Below are positions 45,437 to 54,387 of a stretch of 64,000 bases of DNA, piece after piece. The DNA is taken from the NCBI RefSeq assembly GCF_030283145.1, contig NZ_JASNWE010000005.1, forward strand, positions 496,001 through 560,000. The letters are read 5' to 3'. This stretch comes from Actinomadura xylanilytica (GTDB taxonomy: Bacteria; Actinomycetota; Actinomycetes; Streptosporangiales; Streptosporangiaceae). Both the position numbers and the translations under genes were made by a program. Within the stretch, counting starts at the first letter, position 1, and each line of letters begins with the position of its first letter. Under the pieces are notes generated by a model. The model made no database searches, was not told the origin of the DNA, and saw only the letters and a program-made list of their open reading frames with translations.

Positions 45437-46105
45437 TCATCGGGTGGACGGAGTCATCGGGTGGACGGGCTCGGCGGCCGGCCCGCCCCGGATCCGGGGT
45501 GCCCCGGACCCGGCGGTGCGGTCCAGGGTGTGGCCCAGGGTTCCGGTGAGGGCCGCCACGACCGAGCCGCGGTCGCGGGCGTCGCAGGTGGTAAGCGGGA
45601 CGGCGGGGTCGAGCTGGAGCGCGTCCCTGATGTCGGGCAGCGGATGGGTCTGCCGCCCCTCGAACAGGTTCACCGCGACGGTGAAGGGCACGTCGGAGTC
45701 GTTCTCGAAGTAGTTGACCGCCGCGAACGACACGTCCAGTCTGCGGGTGTCGACCAGCACCAGCGCGCCGCTGGCGCCGCGGCACAGGTCGTCCCACATG
45801 GGCCAGAAGCGATCCTGGCCGGGCGTCCCGAACAGGTAGAGGACCAGGTCGGAGGCCAGGGTGACGCGGCCGAAGTCCATCGCGACCGTGGTGGTGGTCT
45901 TGCCGTCCCCGCCCCCGCCGCCGTCCGGGGCGAGAGGGTCCACCGTCTTGGCGGCCTGCGTCATCCACGCCTCGGTGTTGACCGCGGGAATCTCCGAGAT
46001 GGCCTCCACCAGGGTGGTCTTCCCGACGCCGAACCCGCCCGCGACCACGAGCTTGACCGAGGTGCGGCGGGTCGGCGGCAGGTCAGGCGAGCTCGCGTAG
46101 ACCAT
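45437..46105 (-). CDS. cvnD: conservon GTPase-like protein CvnD
   Basis: A 222-aa small GTPase-like protein of the MglA/Cvn type. P-loop GGFGVGKTTLVEAISEI (about 23-39), switch region with TTTTVAMDFGRVTL, and G3 FGTPGQDRFWPMWDDLCRGA. The G4 region reads VAVNLFEG instead of NKxD, as usual in this family. It acts with CvnA-C at the membrane in an unusual GTPase signalling complex. Its start overlaps the CvnC stop by 23 bp. The C-terminus is Pro-rich and variable. Confidence 0.93.
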   Translation of the reverse strand: MVYASSPDLPPTRRTSVKLVVAGGFGVGKTTLVEAISEIPAVNTEAWMTQAAKTVDPLAPDGGGGGDGKTTTTVAMDFGRVTLASDLVLYLFGTPGQDRFWPMWDDLCRGASGALVLVDTRRLDVSFAAVNYFENDSDVPFTVAVNLFEGRQTHPLPDIRDALQLDPAVPLTTCDARDRGSVVAALTGTLGHTLDRTAGSGAPRIRGGPAAEPVHPMTPSTR

Positions 46106-46424
46106 CGATCACTCTCTCCAGGACGCGCGGGTCGTACGGCGAGGTGTGCTCCGCGGCGATCAGGACCCGGTCGCCGGCGGCCAGGTCGGCGAGCAGGACG
46201 CGGGTGACCCCGAGCGACACTCCGCAGTGGGCGGACAGTTCGGCGACCGACTCGCCGTGGGTGTGGACCCGGTCGTACAGGGCCCTGGCCTCGGGCAGCA
46301 GGCGGGCGGCGAACGCGGCGTCGTAGCCGCGCCCCGACACCAGGGTGTGCACCAGCAGGTGCCGCCGGCCGCGGGTCCGGCCGCCGGTCAGCACGTAGGG
46401 CCGCACCCAGGGATTGGCCGTCAT
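46083..46424 (-). CDS. cvnC: conservon DUF742 protein CvnC
   Basis: A 113-aa DUF742 protein: MTANPWVRPYVLTGGRTRGRRHLLVHTLV followed by a winged-helix-like section (VAELSAHCGVSLGVTRVLLADLAAGDRVL) and the tail SPYDPRVLERVIDGLRELA. The conserved order with CvnB and CvnD is diagnostic. It likely bridges the roadblock protein and the GTPase. Confidence 0.93.
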   Translation of the reverse strand: MTANPWVRPYVLTGGRTRGRRHLLVHTLVSGRGYDAAFAARLLPEARALYDRVHTHGESVAELSAHCGVSLGVTRVLLADLAAGDRVLIAAEHTSPYDPRVLERVIDGLRELA

Positions 46425-46463
46425 GGTCGTCCTCCCGGCTCGGTCACGGCGCCGTCCGGGCGG

Positions 46464-46925
46464 TCACGACGTCGCCCGCACGGTCATCTGGCGCAGGTCG
46501 TCGCGCATCTGCGGGGTCAGCACGTGCCCGGCGCCGCCGACGAACTGGGTCATCTGGTGGGCGACGGCACCGAGGTTGGCGCCCTCGCCGACCAGTACGA
46601 CCAGGCCGGCCAGGGTGCCGATGCTCATGAACAGCAGGTGCCCGGCGGCGAACTTCAGCATGATCTGGTCGCAGCCGCTCTCGCCGACGTGCCGCGCGAT
46701 GTTGTTGCTGAGGCTGATCATGCCGCTGGTCAGCGCGGCCATCGGGTCGACGAAGTCGGCCGGCAGGGTGCCGGACTCGACCAGCGCGAGCCCGTCGGAC
46801 GACACGATCAGCGCGAACTTCACGCCGGGGGTGGAGGAGGCGAACTGGCTGAGCAGCCAGCCGAACTCCTGCGGCCTGCCAGGTCCGGCGGGGCTGCCGG
46901 GGGCACTGCCAGGGGGTTGGGTCAC
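46464..46925 (-). CDS. cvnB: conservon roadblock/LC7 protein CvnB
   Basis: A 153-aa roadblock/LC7 protein. LLSQFASSTPGVKFALIVSSDGLALVESGTLPADFVDPMAALTSGMISLS is the roadblock fold that serves as a GTPase-activating or scaffolding partner of CvnD. The 25-residue Gly/Pro N-terminus is variable. It overlaps the CvnA stop by 4 bp (ATGA), coupling kinase and roadblock synthesis. Confidence 0.93.
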   Translation of the reverse strand: MTQPPGSAPGSPAGPGRPQEFGWLLSQFASSTPGVKFALIVSSDGLALVESGTLPADFVDPMAALTSGMISLSNNIARHVGESGCDQIMLKFAAGHLLFMSIGTLAGLVVLVGEGANLGAVAHQMTQFVGGAGHVLTPQMRDDLRQMTVRATS

Positions 46926-48343
46926 GGCCGTCCTTCCGAGTCGTTGTCAGCGGCGTGCGGGTCGGGAAGCCGCCGGGCGCCGGTGGTGAAGGCGTCCAGG
47001 TCGGCGGCGAACGACCGGTCCGGTGCGGCCTGGGAACCCGCGGGGGACGCGGGGTCGCCGCGGCCCTCCGGGGGCGCGGCGGCCAGGGAGACGGCGGCGG
47101 CGGGGGCGTCCTGCTCCTTGACCGGGCGCAGGCTCGTGCGCTGCCTGCGGGGCAGCCCGTTGGCGGCGGGAGTCGCGGCGGCGGTCGGTTCGGGGGCCTC
47201 GGGCCGGGCGGGTCCCGCGCGGTGCGCCATGGTCAGGTGCGGCATCGCGCCGCCGGGCGCGGCGGCGCTCCGCGGCTCCGGCCTGCCGGAAACCGGACGG
47301 GTGGCGGCGGGGCCGGCGGCGCGGGCGGGGGCGGGCGTCTCGGCCTCGCACAGGAGAGCGGCCGGGACGGTCACCATCGCGATGGTCCCGCCGGCGGCGC
47401 CGGGGCGTGCCGGCCTGCTGTCGAGGCGGACGCCGACGCCGTGCCTGCGGGCCAGCCGGTGCACTGTGGGGAACCCGGTGTGCCGGGAGGTCTCGGGGGT
47501 CATCGCCGGGACGGGCCCGGCGAGCGTCCGGTTGAGATCCTCGATCCGTCCAGGGGCCATGCCGATGCCGGTGTCCTCGATCCGCAGCATGACCGCGCCG
47601 CTGTCGAGCAGGTGCGCGCTGACGGTGGCCTTGGCGGGCGAGTAGCGGGTGGCGTTGTCCAGCAGCGCGGCGACCAGGGACGCCAGGTCCTCGGCCGCGT
47701 AGCCGAGCACCGAGAGCTCGACCACCTTGACGATCGCGACCGAGGTGTACTGCTCGATGGAGGACTCGGCCATCCGCACGATGTCCAGCAGCGAGGTGAC
47801 GTGCCCGGAGGCCTCCTCGTCGTCCCGGCCGGTCAGCACCCGCAGGACCTGCGCGCGGCGCCGCATCCGGGTGATGCCGTGGTCGATCTCGTAGAGCGCC
47901 TGGAGCCGGTCGGGGTCCTCCTCCTCGCGTTCCAGGTGGTCCATGGCGGGGCGCACCTGCTCGGCGAGGACGAGGAGCTCACGGCTGAACCGCTCGAACA
48001 GCTCGGGCCACGGGTCCTCGCTCCCGGTGCCGCCCGCTCCAGGGCGCGTGCCTTCGGGGCGCGTGCCTTCGGGCATCGTCGCGCCCACGGCGGACGCGGG
48101 GAAGGCCGCGGGTGCGGCCCCGGCTCCGGGCGGGGGAGCAGAGGGCTCGGACGCGGCGAAGGGCAGGGACTCGCGTGCCGGTGCGGGCGTCGGCGCCGGC
48201 GTGGGCGCGAATGCGGGCGCGGGCGTGGACGCCAAGGTGGGCGCAGGCATGTGCGGAGGCGGGGAGGGGTGCTGGTCGGGGGTGCCCCATCCGGGCGCCG
48301 GGGGGCGCGGCGGTCGCCGCCGGTCTCTGCCCCGCCACCTCAC
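46922..48343 (-). CDS. cvnA: conservon histidine kinase-like CvnA, cytoplasmic form
   Basis: A 473-aa protein. The kinase core (about 105-310) has the Cvn-type dimerisation part (HLEREEEDPDRLQALYEIDHGITRMRRRAQVLRVLTGRDDEE) and HATPase motifs ALLDNATRYSPAKATV, EDTGIGMAPGRIEDLN, and TGFPTVHRLARRHGVGVRLDS. The normal N-terminal NIT sensor and transmembrane helices of CvnA (usual length 800-1000 aa) are absent, replaced by about 95 Pro/Ala-rich residues. The last 150 residues are also low-complexity. GTG 48343 is the only start-like codon in frame upstream of the core before a stop at 48458; internal ATGs at residues 32 and 89 are alternatives. Confidence 0.85.
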   Translation of the reverse strand: MRWRGRDRRRPPRPPAPGWGTPDQHPSPPPHMPAPTLASTPAPAFAPTPAPTPAPARESLPFAASEPSAPPPGAGAAPAAFPASAVGATMPEGTRPEGTRPGAGGTGSEDPWPELFERFSRELLVLAEQVRPAMDHLEREEEDPDRLQALYEIDHGITRMRRRAQVLRVLTGRDDEEASGHVTSLLDIVRMAESSIEQYTSVAIVKVVELSVLGYAAEDLASLVAALLDNATRYSPAKATVSAHLLDSGAVMLRIEDTGIGMAPGRIEDLNRTLAGPVPAMTPETSRHTGFPTVHRLARRHGVGVRLDSRPARPGAAGGTIAMVTVPAALLCEAETPAPARAAGPAATRPVSGRPEPRSAAAPGGAMPHLTMAHRAGPARPEAPEPTAAATPAANGLPRRQRTSLRPVKEQDAPAAAVSLAAAPPEGRGDPASPAGSQAAPDRSFAADLDAFTTGARRLPDPHAADNDSEGRP

Positions 48344-48359
48344 CTGCCGCCCCCGGCCC

Positions 48360-48407
48360 GTGCGGCGGCCCGTGCGGCGGCCTGTGCGGCGGCCTGTGCG
48401 GCGGTTC
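48360..48407. repeat. 12-bp tandem repeat, four units
   Basis: Units at 48360, 48372, 48384 and 48396 read GTGCGGCGGCCC, GTGCGGCGGCCT, GTGCGGCGGCCT, GTGCGGCGGTTC. It lies 17 bp upstream of the cvnA start and would encode RRTG repeats if translation began earlier. Copy number may vary between strains. Confidence 0.7.
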
Positions 48408-48779
48408 GGAGGACCGGTCCGCCCTCGCGCTTCGTCCGGGCGGTGTTCGTGCCGTCTTCAGCACGGTGCATCAGCACAGCGTCCTTCCCAGCCTTGACTG
48501 TCGGGTGCCCGGCGGGACGCGCCCCGGGCCAGGTTCTCCGCGCCGGGGCGACGCCGGCGGCGCCGCGCTGAACGGGCGCCGAACGAGCGGCGCCGACCGG
48601 GCGGGGTATGGAGGGGGCGCCGCCTGAAGCGGGCAGGGATCAGGGTGGCACAGGAACAAGAGGTGATCAATGCCGGCTGAACGACATGTTCGATAGTGAG
48701 ACTAATATCCGAAATGTGGCTTTTGTGGGTGGTGGTGCGCCGCACCCCCGCCCCGCACCCCTCCCTCCGGCCTCGGGCT
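48408..48779. other. gap upstream of the conservon, AT-rich promoter island
   Basis: About 370 bp without a gene. It is GC-rich except at 48660-48735, where GATAGTGAGACTAATATCC and neighbouring sequence form the only AT-rich island. That island may hold the conservon promoter (minus strand). cydDC ends at 48780 on the same strand. Confidence 0.45.
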
Positions 48780-51700
48780 TCACCCGGCGGTCGGGGAGGC
48801 CAGCACCTCGACGTCCCACAGATCCCGGTACGGACCCGGCAGCGCCAGCAGATCATCATGACGACCCCGCTGCACCACCCGGCCCCGATCCATCACCACC
48901 ACCTCATCGGCCGCACCCAGCGCCGCCAGCCGATGGGTCACCAGCAGCAACGTGCCACCACCGGGCGCACCGAGCAGCTCACCGGTGATCTCATCGGCCA
49001 TCCCCGGATCCAGGGCCTCGGTCGGCTCGTCCAGCACCAGAACCGGCGGATCGGCCAGCAACGCCCGCGCCAGCAGCAGCCGCTGCCGCTGCCCGCCCGA
49101 CAGACTACGCCCCCCGGCCCCCACCACCGTGTCCCATCCCGCCGGCAGCGCCTCGACCACCTCCAGCAACCGCGCCCGCCGCGCCGCCGCCCGCACCTGC
49201 CCCTCGCTCGCGTCCGGACGGGCCAGCAGCAGATTCGCGCGAACCGTCCCCGCGAACACATGAGCGTCCTGCGTCAGCCCCCGCACCGCCGCCCGCACAT
49301 CCCCAGGATCATGTTCGGCCAGATCATGACCGGCCAGCAGCACCGAACCCGCCCCGGGCACCACCGCACCGGCCAGCACCGCCAGCAACGTGCTCTTGCC
49401 CGCGCCACTGGCCCCCACGACCGCGACCCGCCGCCCGCGCTCCACCCCCAGATCCACCCGGTCCAACGCCACCCCGCCCCCCACGGCCCCCTCCCCGCCG
49501 AACGCCACGCACACCCCCAGCGACTCCACCCCCAGCGGACCGGACGGAACCACCCGAGGCCGCACGGGCCGCACCGGCGGGGGAGCGGCCAGCAGATCCG
49601 TGACCCGCCGCGCCGCCGGCCACACCTCCCGCAACCGCTGCGCCGCCCCCGCCAGCGCGAGCACCGCCTCGACCGTGACCAGCGCCGTCAACACCAGCAC
49701 CGCCAGCCCCACCTCGTCGACACCGCCCCCCCCACCCCCCCCCCCCACCGCCGCCACGGTGACACCCTGCAACGCCACCCCCGCCGCCGCCACCCCCGCC
49801 GCGCCCCGGGACGCCGCCCGCTCCGCCCGCGCGAGCCGCCCCACCGACTCCTCGGCCACCGCCGCGAACCGCCCGGCCGCACCGAACACCGCCAGATCCT
49901 CGGCCCCCTCCAGCACGTCCAGCGCCCGGACCGCCAACACCTGACGCTCCACCGCCGTCCGCGCCGCGGCACGCCCGCACGCCACCGCCGCCACCACCGG
50001 CAGCACCACACCCGCGACGGCGGCCCCGCACACCAGCGCGACCGCCGCACCCGGCGCCACCACCGCGCACAACGCGACCCCCGCACCACCGCACGCCACC
50101 GCCGCGACCGCCGGAAGCAGGCACCGCAACAACAGGTCCTGCACCGCGTCGACATCGGACACCATGCGCGTCAGCGCGTCCCCCTCCCGCACCACCGCGC
50201 CCCGCCCCGCCGGACGCCCCGCACCAGAACGCCCCCCACCCGCACGACCCGAACCCCCCGCCGCCAACGCATCGAACACCCGTCCGCGCAACTCCGCCAA
50301 CGCACGCAAGGCCACGTCATGCCCGGCCAGCCGCTCCAGATAGCGCAGCACCCCCTTTGCCAACGCGAACCCCCGCACCGCCACGATCGCCAGCGACAAC
50401 ACCGCCAGCTCCGGCCGCTGCGCCGCCCGCGCGATCAGCCACGCCGCGGCGGCGATCAACCCAAGCCCGCACAGCTCCGCCGCCGTCCCCGCCAACGCCG
50501 CCAGCACCAGCCGCACCGCATGCGGCCGGACCGCACCCCACATCCCGCCCCCGCCGCCGCGCCGAGCCCCCTCGTGCACGACACCGGACACCACCCCCGC
50601 AGCCACCGACAGAACCGGGGAGACCGGGGGAGCGGAGGACTCCGGCGATACAGGACGGGCCAGAGGGGCCGCGACCGGCCGAACCCGGCGTCCGTCACCG
50701 ACCACCCGGCCCTCATCCAGACGGACCACCCGATCGGCCACCGCCAGCAACGCCGGACGATGCGCCACCACCAACGCCGTACGGCCCGACAGCAACCGCC
50801 CCGCCGCCTCCACCAACAACCGCTCACTCCGCAGATCCAGCCGCGCGGTCGGCTCATCCAGCAACATCAACGGCGCGTCCGTCACATACGCCCGTGCGAC
50901 CGCCAGCCGCTGCCGCTGCCCAGCCGACAAACCCGCCCCACGCTCACCCAACACCGCGCCATAACCACCCGGCAGCCCCCGGACGAACCCATCGGCCCCC
51001 GCAGCCCGCGCCGCCTCCACCACCCGCGCCCCATCCGCACCCGGCACACCCAGAGCGATGTTGTCGGCCACCGACGCCGCGAACAGATGCGGCCGCTGCG
51101 GCACCCACCCCAGCCGGGCCCGCCACGCCACCGGATCCAACCCCGCCAGATCGACCCCATCGACCAGAACCCGCCCCGACTCCGGCACCACCAAACCCAG
51201 CAACACCAGCAGCAACGTCGACTTCCCCGCCCCCGACGGCCCCGTCACCGCAACCCGCTCACCCGCCCCGATCCGCAACGACACCCGGTCCAGCGCCGGA
51301 CGCCCCGCACCCGGGAACCGCACCGTCACCTCCTCCAGCACGATCTCCGGAGCACCCCCGCCCACCGGCACCCCGCCCCCGACCGGCACCACCGGCGCGT
51401 CCACCGCCGCGAACGCCGCCTCCGCCGCCGCGACCCCCTCCGCACTCGCATGGAACCGCGCCCCCAACGCCCGCAACGGCGCATACACCTCCGGCGCCAA
51501 AATCAACACCAGCAGCCCCGTGACCAGCGACATCTCCCCACCCAGCAACCGCAACCCCACCGGAACCGCCACCAGCGCCACCGACAACGCACACACCAGC
51601 TCCAACACCAGCGACGACAAGAACGCCACACGCAGCGCCCCCACCGTCGCGCGCCGATGCTCATCGGCCAACGCCCGCACCACACCCGACTGATGCCCCG

Positions 51701-52316
51701 CACGCCCGAACGCCCGCAACGTCGCCAACCCCGCCAGCACATCCCGGAAATGCCCGCCCAGACGATGCAGCAGCCCCCACTGCCGCCCCGTCAACGCCGC
51801 CGTCCGCAACCCCACCAGCGCCCCGAACACCGGCACCAGCGGCACCGTCACCGCCACCACCAGCGCCGACGCCCAATCCGCCACCGCCAACCGCGCCAGC
51901 ACCACCACCGGAACCACACACGCCGCCAGCAACTGCGGCACATACCCGGTGAAGAACGGATCCAGCGCGTCCAACCCCCGGGTCAACAACGTCACCCGCG
52001 CACCCGCACCGCCCTCCACGGCCGGCACCACCCCGGACCCCACCCCCGAACGCCCCACAAGAGCACCCCGCAGCTCACCCTTCACCCCCGCCGCGACCCG
52101 CCCCGCCACCCGCGCACCCGCCCACACCAGAACCCCGCGCCCCGCCACCGCCGCCACCAGATACGGCCACGGACCCACCTCCACCCGCGCGATCATCCGC
52201 GCCAGCAGATCCGCCTGGACGACCAGCAGCACCCCCTGCGCGACCGCAGACAACGCCAGCACCACCAGCACCCCGCGAGGAAAGCCCCGCAACAACCGCC
52301 GCTCGACAGCCTTCAC
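48780..52316 (-). CDS. cydDC: fused CydD-CydC ABC exporter (cytochrome bd assembly)
   Basis: A 1178-aa fusion of the two half-transporters needed for cytochrome bd assembly; it exports cysteine/glutathione-type thiols or haem-related compounds. Module 1 (CydD, about 1-540) has six TM helices, Walker A GPSGAGKSTL (about 358), signature LSAGQRQRLAVARAY and LLDEPTARLD. Module 2 (CydC, about 590-1178) has six TM helices, Walker A GASGAGKSTL (about 968), signature LSGGQRQRLLLARALL and LDEPTEALDP. The linker is about 60 residues, Ser/Pro-rich. A run of eight Gly codons at about residues 856-864 lies within the CydC TM domain. Fusion is usual in actinomycetes. It follows cydA and cydB with 9 bp spacing to cydB. 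Confidence 0.93.
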   Translation of the reverse strand: MKAVERRLLRGFPRGVLVVLALSAVAQGVLLVVQADLLARMIARVEVGPWPYLVAAVAGRGVLVWAGARVAGRVAAGVKGELRGALVGRSGVGSGVVPAVEGGAGARVTLLTRGLDALDPFFTGYVPQLLAACVVPVVVLARLAVADWASALVVAVTVPLVPVFGALVGLRTAALTGRQWGLLHRLGGHFRDVLAGLATLRAFGRAGHQSGVVRALADEHRRATVGALRVAFLSSLVLELVCALSVALVAVPVGLRLLGGEMSLVTGLLVLILAPEVYAPLRALGARFHASAEGVAAAEAAFAAVDAPVVPVGGGVPVGGGAPEIVLEEVTVRFPGAGRPALDRVSLRIGAGERVAVTGPSGAGKSTLLLVLLGLVVPESGRVLVDGVDLAGLDPVAWRARLGWVPQRPHLFAASVADNIALGVPGADGARVVEAARAAGADGFVRGLPGGYGAVLGERGAGLSAGQRQRLAVARAYVTDAPLMLLDEPTARLDLRSERLLVEAAGRLLSGRTALVVAHRPALLAVADRVVRLDEGRVVGDGRRVRPVAAPLARPVSPESSAPPVSPVLSVAAGVVSGVVHEGARRGGGGGMWGAVRPHAVRLVLAALAGTAAELCGLGLIAAAAWLIARAAQRPELAVLSLAIVAVRGFALAKGVLRYLERLAGHDVALRALAELRGRVFDALAAGGSGRAGGGRSGAGRPAGRGAVVREGDALTRMVSDVDAVQDLLLRCLLPAVAAVACGGAGVALCAVVAPGAAVALVCGAAVAGVVLPVVAAVACGRAAARTAVERQVLAVRALDVLEGAEDLAVFGAAGRFAAVAEESVGRLARAERAASRGAAGVAAAGVALQGVTVAAVGGGGGGGGVDEVGLAVLVLTALVTVEAVLALAGAAQRLREVWPAARRVTDLLAAPPPVRPVRPRVVPSGPLGVESLGVCVAFGGEGAVGGGVALDRVDLGVERGRRVAVVGASGAGKSTLLAVLAGAVVPGAGSVLLAGHDLAEHDPGDVRAAVRGLTQDAHVFAGTVRANLLLARPDASEGQVRAAARRARLLEVVEALPAGWDTVVGAGGRSLSGGQRQRLLLARALLADPPVLVLDEPTEALDPGMADEITGELLGAPGGGTLLLVTHRLAALGAADEVVVMDRGRVVQRGRHDDLLALPGPYRDLWDVEVLASPTAG
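49726..49746. repeat. C8-A-C12 homopolymer tract inside cydDC
   Basis: On the plus strand 49726-49733 is C8, followed by one A and then C12 at 49735-49746. On the coding strand it gives a poly-Gly run. Tracts of 12 are prone to slipped-strand mispairing and, outside a multiple of three, would frameshift the CydC half. Confidence 0.85.
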
Positions 52317-52325
52317 AACACACCC

Positions 52326-53075
52326 CTACAGATACGACGGGGCCCGGACCCGCCCCCGGAACGTCCACCACACCAACGCCTGCGCCCCCACCAGCAACGG
52401 CAGCATCACCACCGCCACCACCGCCGTCACCGACAACCCCATCCCCGGCGCCGCCATCTCCGACCACGGCAACCGCAACCCCGCCACCACCGGCACCGCC
52501 ACCAGCACCGCCGCCGTCGCCGGATACTGCCCCGGGAACCGCCCCGCCCGCCCCGCCGGCGCACCCGTCAGCCGCAACCCCGCGAACGCCGCACCGTGCA
52601 ACACGAACAACCCCGCCAACGGCAACCCCACGACACTGCCCGCGTTCAACCCCACACCACCGAACAGCACCGACCCGAACACCGACGCCCACGCCAGCGC
52701 CACCAACCAGCTCCCCGCCACCACCGCGCCATCACAACCACCCCGCCACCGCACCCCGTCCACCCGCCCGCGCAACCACAACCCCATGTCACGCACCACC
52801 CAGCCGACCAGCAACACCACGAACAGCGGATACAACCCCTCCAGCAACCGATGCTCCAACCCCGGGAACGCCCCCGCCGCGATCCCCGCGGCCGACACCA
52901 GCCACACCTCGTTCCCCAGGAAGAACGGCGCGAACGACGCGATCACCAACCGCCGCTCACGCTGATCCCGCCCCAACCACGGCAGCACCATCCCCACCCC
53001 GAGATCCGCCCCCGCCAGCACCAGATACCCCACCGTGAACACGGCCATCATCAACACCGCGAGCGGCTCCATCAT
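52326..53075 (-). CDS. cydB: cytochrome bd oxidase subunit II (short CydB)
   Basis: A 249-aa membrane protein. The N-terminus AVFTVGYLVLAGADLGVGMVLPWLGRDQRERRLVIASFAPFFLGNEVWLVSAAGIAAGAFPG is the conserved CydB start, including the GNEVWL motif. It then has about seven or eight TM helices. Typical CydB has 330-380 aa and eight or nine helices, so about 80 residues of the C-terminal half are missing or compressed. A stop in frame and a good linker to cydDC make a sequencing error unlikely. GGGAG before ATG 53075/53072 fixes the start. Confidence 0.87.
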   Translation of the reverse strand: MMEPLAVLMMAVFTVGYLVLAGADLGVGMVLPWLGRDQRERRLVIASFAPFFLGNEVWLVSAAGIAAGAFPGLEHRLLEGLYPLFVVLLVGWVVRDMGLWLRGRVDGVRWRGGCDGAVVAGSWLVALAWASVFGSVLFGGVGLNAGSVVGLPLAGLFVLHGAAFAGLRLTGAPAGRAGRFPGQYPATAAVLVAVPVVAGLRLPWSEMAAPGMGLSVTAVVAVVMLPLLVGAQALVWWTFRGRVRAPSYL

Positions 53076-53129
53076 CAACTCCCATCAGAAACACGCAGGT
53101 CAGAGACGAGCAGGCCAGAGAAACGCGGA

Positions 53130-54371
53130 TCAGAACGTCGGCGTCAACGCCGACGACGCCTCCACCGGGGGAGCACCTCCCAGCCGTGCCCCCTCCGGCC
53201 CCCGCCGCGCGAACCGGACCAGCAACCACGCGTTCACCACGAACAGGACCCCGAACAGCACCGCGAACGCCACGAACGACGCCGTGATCCTCCCCGCCCC
53301 CACCTCCGACAGCGCGTCCCGGGTCTTCAGCACCCCGAACACCATCCACGGCTGCCGCCCCACCTCACGGAAGACCCACCCCGACAGCATCGCGACATAG
53401 GGGAGCGGCACCGCCAGCATCACCACCACATGAAAGACCCGCCCCCGCTCCAGCCACCGCCCGAACGGGAACTTCACCAACGCCACCAACGCCAGCACCA
53501 GCATCAGCGTCCACGCCGTCATCATCAGCGCCTCGCCCACCGCCGCCAGCGCCGGCGCCCGGTACTCGTCCGGCCCGAACCGCGCCGTGAAGTCCGCCAC
53601 CATCGACGCCATCCTCGACGCGCTACCGCTCTTGGTCGGCTGCGTGTACTGGAACTGCATCCCCCCGAACGCCACCGCCGGGAACACCGACAGGATCAAC
53701 GTCAGCAACCCGATCCGCATCGACCGCCGGAAGAACTCCACCTCCGCCGTCCGCCGCAGCAGGTGGTAACCGCTCACCCCCGCCATGAACAGCCCCGCGG
53801 TCAGCAACCCCCCGAACAGCACATGGAAGAACGCCAGCACCGCCGGCGGATTCGTCAGCAGCGCCCCGAGATCGGTCAGCCGCGCCACCCCGTCCCGCAT
53901 CTCGTATCCCACCGGCCGCTGCAACCACCCGTTCGCGACCAGCACGAAGTACGCCGACAGATACGCCGTCAGCGTCACCACCCAGATCAACGCCAGATGC
54001 ACCCACCGGTTCAACCGGTCCCACCCGAAGATCCACAACCCCAGGAACGTCGACTCGACGAAGAACGCGACGATCGTCTCCATCGCCAGCGGCGCACCGA
54101 ACACCCCGCCGGTCACCTTCGTCATCCCGCCCCAGTTCAACCCGAACTGGAACTCCATCACCAACCCGGTGACGATGCCCACCGCATAATTGATCACATA
54201 GAGCTGGCCCCAGAAACGCGTCATCCGCTCGTGGACCGCGCCACCCGTCACCGCCGCCCGGGTCTGCACCAGCGCCACCAGCGTCGCCAGGCCCAGCGTC
54301 AGCGCCACGAACAGGAAGTGCGTTCCGGCCGTCAGGCCGAACTGCACCCGCGCCAGCATGAGCGGGTCCAC
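53130..54371 (-). CDS. cydA: cytochrome bd oxidase subunit I (CydA, short Q-loop)
   Basis: A 413-aa CydA. Haem and quinol landmarks: ARVQFGLTAGTHFLFVALTLGLA (His haem ligand), VINYAVGIVTGLVMEFQFGLNW, MET..FFVESTFLGLWIFGWDRL, VLAFFHVLFGG (second His ligand) and WVFREVGRQPWMVFGVLKTRDALS (GRQPW). The Q-loop between TM6 and TM7 is very short (TKSGSASRMASMVADFTARF), as in the short-loop and CIO-type oxidases. GTG 54371 is chosen because GGAGG is 6 nt upstream; the in-frame GTG at 54377 is too close to it. It is the first gene of cydA-cydB-cydDC and works as the high-affinity terminal oxidase. Confidence 0.92.
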   Translation of the reverse strand: MDPLMLARVQFGLTAGTHFLFVALTLGLATLVALVQTRAAVTGGAVHERMTRFWGQLYVINYAVGIVTGLVMEFQFGLNWGGMTKVTGGVFGAPLAMETIVAFFVESTFLGLWIFGWDRLNRWVHLALIWVVTLTAYLSAYFVLVANGWLQRPVGYEMRDGVARLTDLGALLTNPPAVLAFFHVLFGGLLTAGLFMAGVSGYHLLRRTAEVEFFRRSMRIGLLTLILSVFPAVAFGGMQFQYTQPTKSGSASRMASMVADFTARFGPDEYRAPALAAVGEALMMTAWTLMLVLALVALVKFPFGRWLERGRVFHVVVMLAVPLPYVAMLSGWVFREVGRQPWMVFGVLKTRDALSEVGAGRITASFVAFAVLFGVLFVVNAWLLVRFARRGPEGARLGGAPPVEASSALTPTF

Positions 54372-54387
54372 GTTCACCCTCCAAGGG

